Shown here one piece after another: positions 63,001 through 64,000 of a DNA stretch of 64,000 nucleotides. The notes under the pieces were generated by a model. That model did not search any database. It saw only the letters and a list, made by a program, of their open reading frames with translations, and had not been told where the DNA came from. Each line of letters starts with the position of its first letter. The first letter of the stretch is position 1. The translations under genes were made by a program, and so were the position numbers. Where the stretch lies: assembly GCF_900100335.1 (NCBI RefSeq), contig NZ_FNFE01000007.1:1-64000 (forward strand), read 5' to 3'. The DNA comes from Natronorubrum texcoconense. GTDB lineage: Archaea > Halobacteriota > Halobacteria > Halobacteriales > Natrialbaceae.

Positions 63001-63120
63001 TCGGATGTCGGTACCGGTTCGGACCCGAGATCGGCTGTCGGTACCGGTTCGGACCCGAGATCGGCTGTCGGTACCGGTTCGGACCCGAGATCGGCTGTCG
63101 GTACCGGTTCGGACGAGACA
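63001..63120. repeat. 30-bp tandem repeat, four units
   Basis: Four head-to-tail units start at 63001, 63031, 63061 and 63091. Each contains CTGTCGGTACCGGTTCGGAC; units 2 and 3 are identical, unit 1 has one substitution (TCGGATG), unit 4 diverges at the last seven bases. Each unit holds the 8-base palindrome CGGTACCG and a TCGGACCCGA near-dyad. The array begins 22 bases upstream of the LLM gene start, where its promoter should lie, with the aminopeptidase gene's 3' end on the far side. Confidence 0.93.
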
Positions 63121-63227
63121 CCAGTTCGCGTGCGAGCGCCGAGAGTCATACTGTTTGCTGTAAGTCATTTCCAGTGGGACCGCGACCGTCTTGCGAACCC
63201 ACCGGTACATCGGTACAGCAAACCGTA

Positions 63228-64000
63228 TCAGATATCGACGGCGAACGGCGCGAACTCGTGTGCGTCGCTCGCGAACGCGCCGAGGAGGGCCGCGATCTCC
63301 TCGAGGTCCTCGGTGTCGATCAGCTCCACGGGGGTGTGCATGTACCGGTTAGGCACGCTGACGACCTGCGAGGGGATGCCGCCGGCCGCCGTAAAGAAGC
63401 CGTCGGCGTCGGTTCCCGTTCCGAGCCCGAGCGCTTCGACCTGCACGGCGATCTCGCGGTCGTCGGCGACCGACCGCAGCGCCTCGAAGAGCACCGGGTG
63501 GTTCGTACTCCCGCGTCCCAGCGCCGGCCCCTCGCCGAGTTCCATCTGACTCGTCTTCTCTTTCGGTGCCGAGGGGTAGTCGACCGCGTGACCGACGTCG
63601 ACGACGACGACGGCGTCGGGCTCCAAGTCGAAGCCGACCATCTGGGCCCCCTTGATCCCGACTTCCTCCTGGACGGTCGAGACGGCGTAGACGGTCGCCT
63701 CGGTGCCGGCTTCGACGGCCGACCGAAATCCTTCGGCGGCAGCCCACGTCCCGACGCGGTTGTCGAGCCCGCGGGCGGCCAGCCGCGTCTCCGAGAGCCA
63801 GGAGACCGTCGACGAGAACGTGATCGGATCGCCGACTGCGAGGCGCTCGCTCGCTTCCTCCTCGTCTTCGGCCCCGATATCGATCCAGAGGTCGGAGATC
63901 TCGGGTCCGTCGCCGTCCTCCTCCCGGAGGTGGATCGCCGTCTGGCCGACGACGCCCTCGACGGGACCGTCCGCGGCGTGAATCGTCACGTGTTGACCCT
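63228..64000 (-). CDS. M42-family aminopeptidase (TET/FrvX-like), 5' end missing
   Basis: The frame is open to the right edge, so the N-terminus is outside; at least 257 residues are present. LAARGLDNRVGTWAAAEGF (metal-binding Asp), STVQEEVGIKGAQMVGFDLEPDAVVVVDVGHAVD (catalytic Glu-Glu and a metal Asp), GPALGRGSTNHPVLFEAL, AGGIPSQVVSVPNRYMHTPVELID (last metal His) are M42 motifs. These enzymes form large tetrahedral complexes that trim peptides, complementing the proteasome and PepF. The 249-base gap before the LLM gene contains the 30-bp repeat and no other gene. Confidence 0.92.
   Translation of the reverse strand, partial: GQHVTIHAADGPVEGVVGQTAIHLREEDGDGPEISDLWIDIGAEDEEEASERLAVGDPITFSSTVSWLSETRLAARGLDNRVGTWAAAEGFRSAVEAGTEATVYAVSTVQEEVGIKGAQMVGFDLEPDAVVVVDVGHAVDYPSAPKEKTSQMELGEGPALGRGSTNHPVLFEALRSVADDREIAVQVEALGLGTGTDADGFFTAAGGIPSQVVSVPNRYMHTPVELIDTEDLEEIAALLGAFASDAHEFAPFAVDI

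Noticed and set aside
63001-63120. CRISPR array
   Set aside because: Units are directly abutting with no spacers and no cas genes are in the window.

Overview
The window is chromosomal DNA of an extremely halophilic archaeon (class Halobacteria). The evidence is the high G+C coding sequence, strongly acidic proteins, Tat/lipobox signal peptides, archaeal TATA-type promoters with several apparently leaderless genes, and haloarchaeal family content: Tfx, DUF373, DUF6276 and DUF5811 proteins, halobacterial transducers, an A-type ATP synthase, PAN and pyruvoyl arginine decarboxylase. The dispersed repeats look like those I remember from Natrinema/Haloterrigena-type genomes, but the genus is only a guess.

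Layout. 0-1 kb: the 3' part of an IS200/IS605-family tnpB with its hairpin right end. 1-6 kb: a minus-strand series of a conserved hypothetical, a Tfx regulator, a membrane protein, a NadE-like protein with a ruined PP-loop, an MBL hydrolase and a TRAM protein. 6-8 kb: electron transfer flavoprotein genes etfBA. 8.3-12.1 kb: a BasB-like lipoprotein coupled to a chemotaxis transducer. 12-17 kb: a polyprenyl diphosphate synthase, a DUF373 membrane protein, a hybrid sensor kinase and a radical SAM enzyme. 17.5-21 kb: a membrane-anchored winged-helix regulator divergent from a secreted protein, followed by a type IV pilin-like protein and a methyltransferase. 21.7-33.8 kb: ATP synthase genes atpHIKECFAB, then a lipoprotein gene and an acyl-CoA ligase gene, then atpD and a DUF6276 gene. 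34-37 kb: a DUF5811 protein, a PQQ-propeller lipoprotein and an AT-rich island with a probable frameshifted secreted protein. 37-41 kb: pdaD, a small membrane-protein gene with an internal stop, pan and pepF. 41-48 kb: an M28 peptidase, a multi-PAS sensor kinase, a NifU-domain protein, truA and a carboxymuconolactone-decarboxylase-like protein. 47.8-53 kb: a nucleoside hydrolase beside a ribokinase (a probable nucleoside/ribose salvage pair) and two divergent sulfatase-superfamily enzymes with different nucleophile motifs. 53-59 kb: an Hsp20-like protein, a membrane protein with a beta-propeller, a P1B-type metal ATPase and a flavodoxin-like protein flanked by inverted copies of a dispersed repeat. 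59-64 kb: a tail-anchored Mrr-like nuclease, two conserved hypotheticals, an LLM oxidoreductase with a four-unit 30-bp tandem repeat upstream, and the 3' part of an M42 aminopeptidase.

The most unusual signal is a family of structured dispersed repeats. Three copies (about 33.9, 58.0 and 58.9 kb) share a core and place a hairpin at the same spot; in the two copies where it is strong, it differs by a compensatory base-pair change. The copy at 58.9 kb carries a two-hairpin module that also stands alone at 17.4 kb, again with a compensatory change in the second stem. Other leads are the membrane-tethered Mrr/zinc-ribbon nuclease, the membrane winged-helix regulator with three TTTCC..GGAAA-type inverted repeats at its promoter, and the degenerate NadE paralogue.

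No tRNA, rRNA or CRISPR array was recognised.
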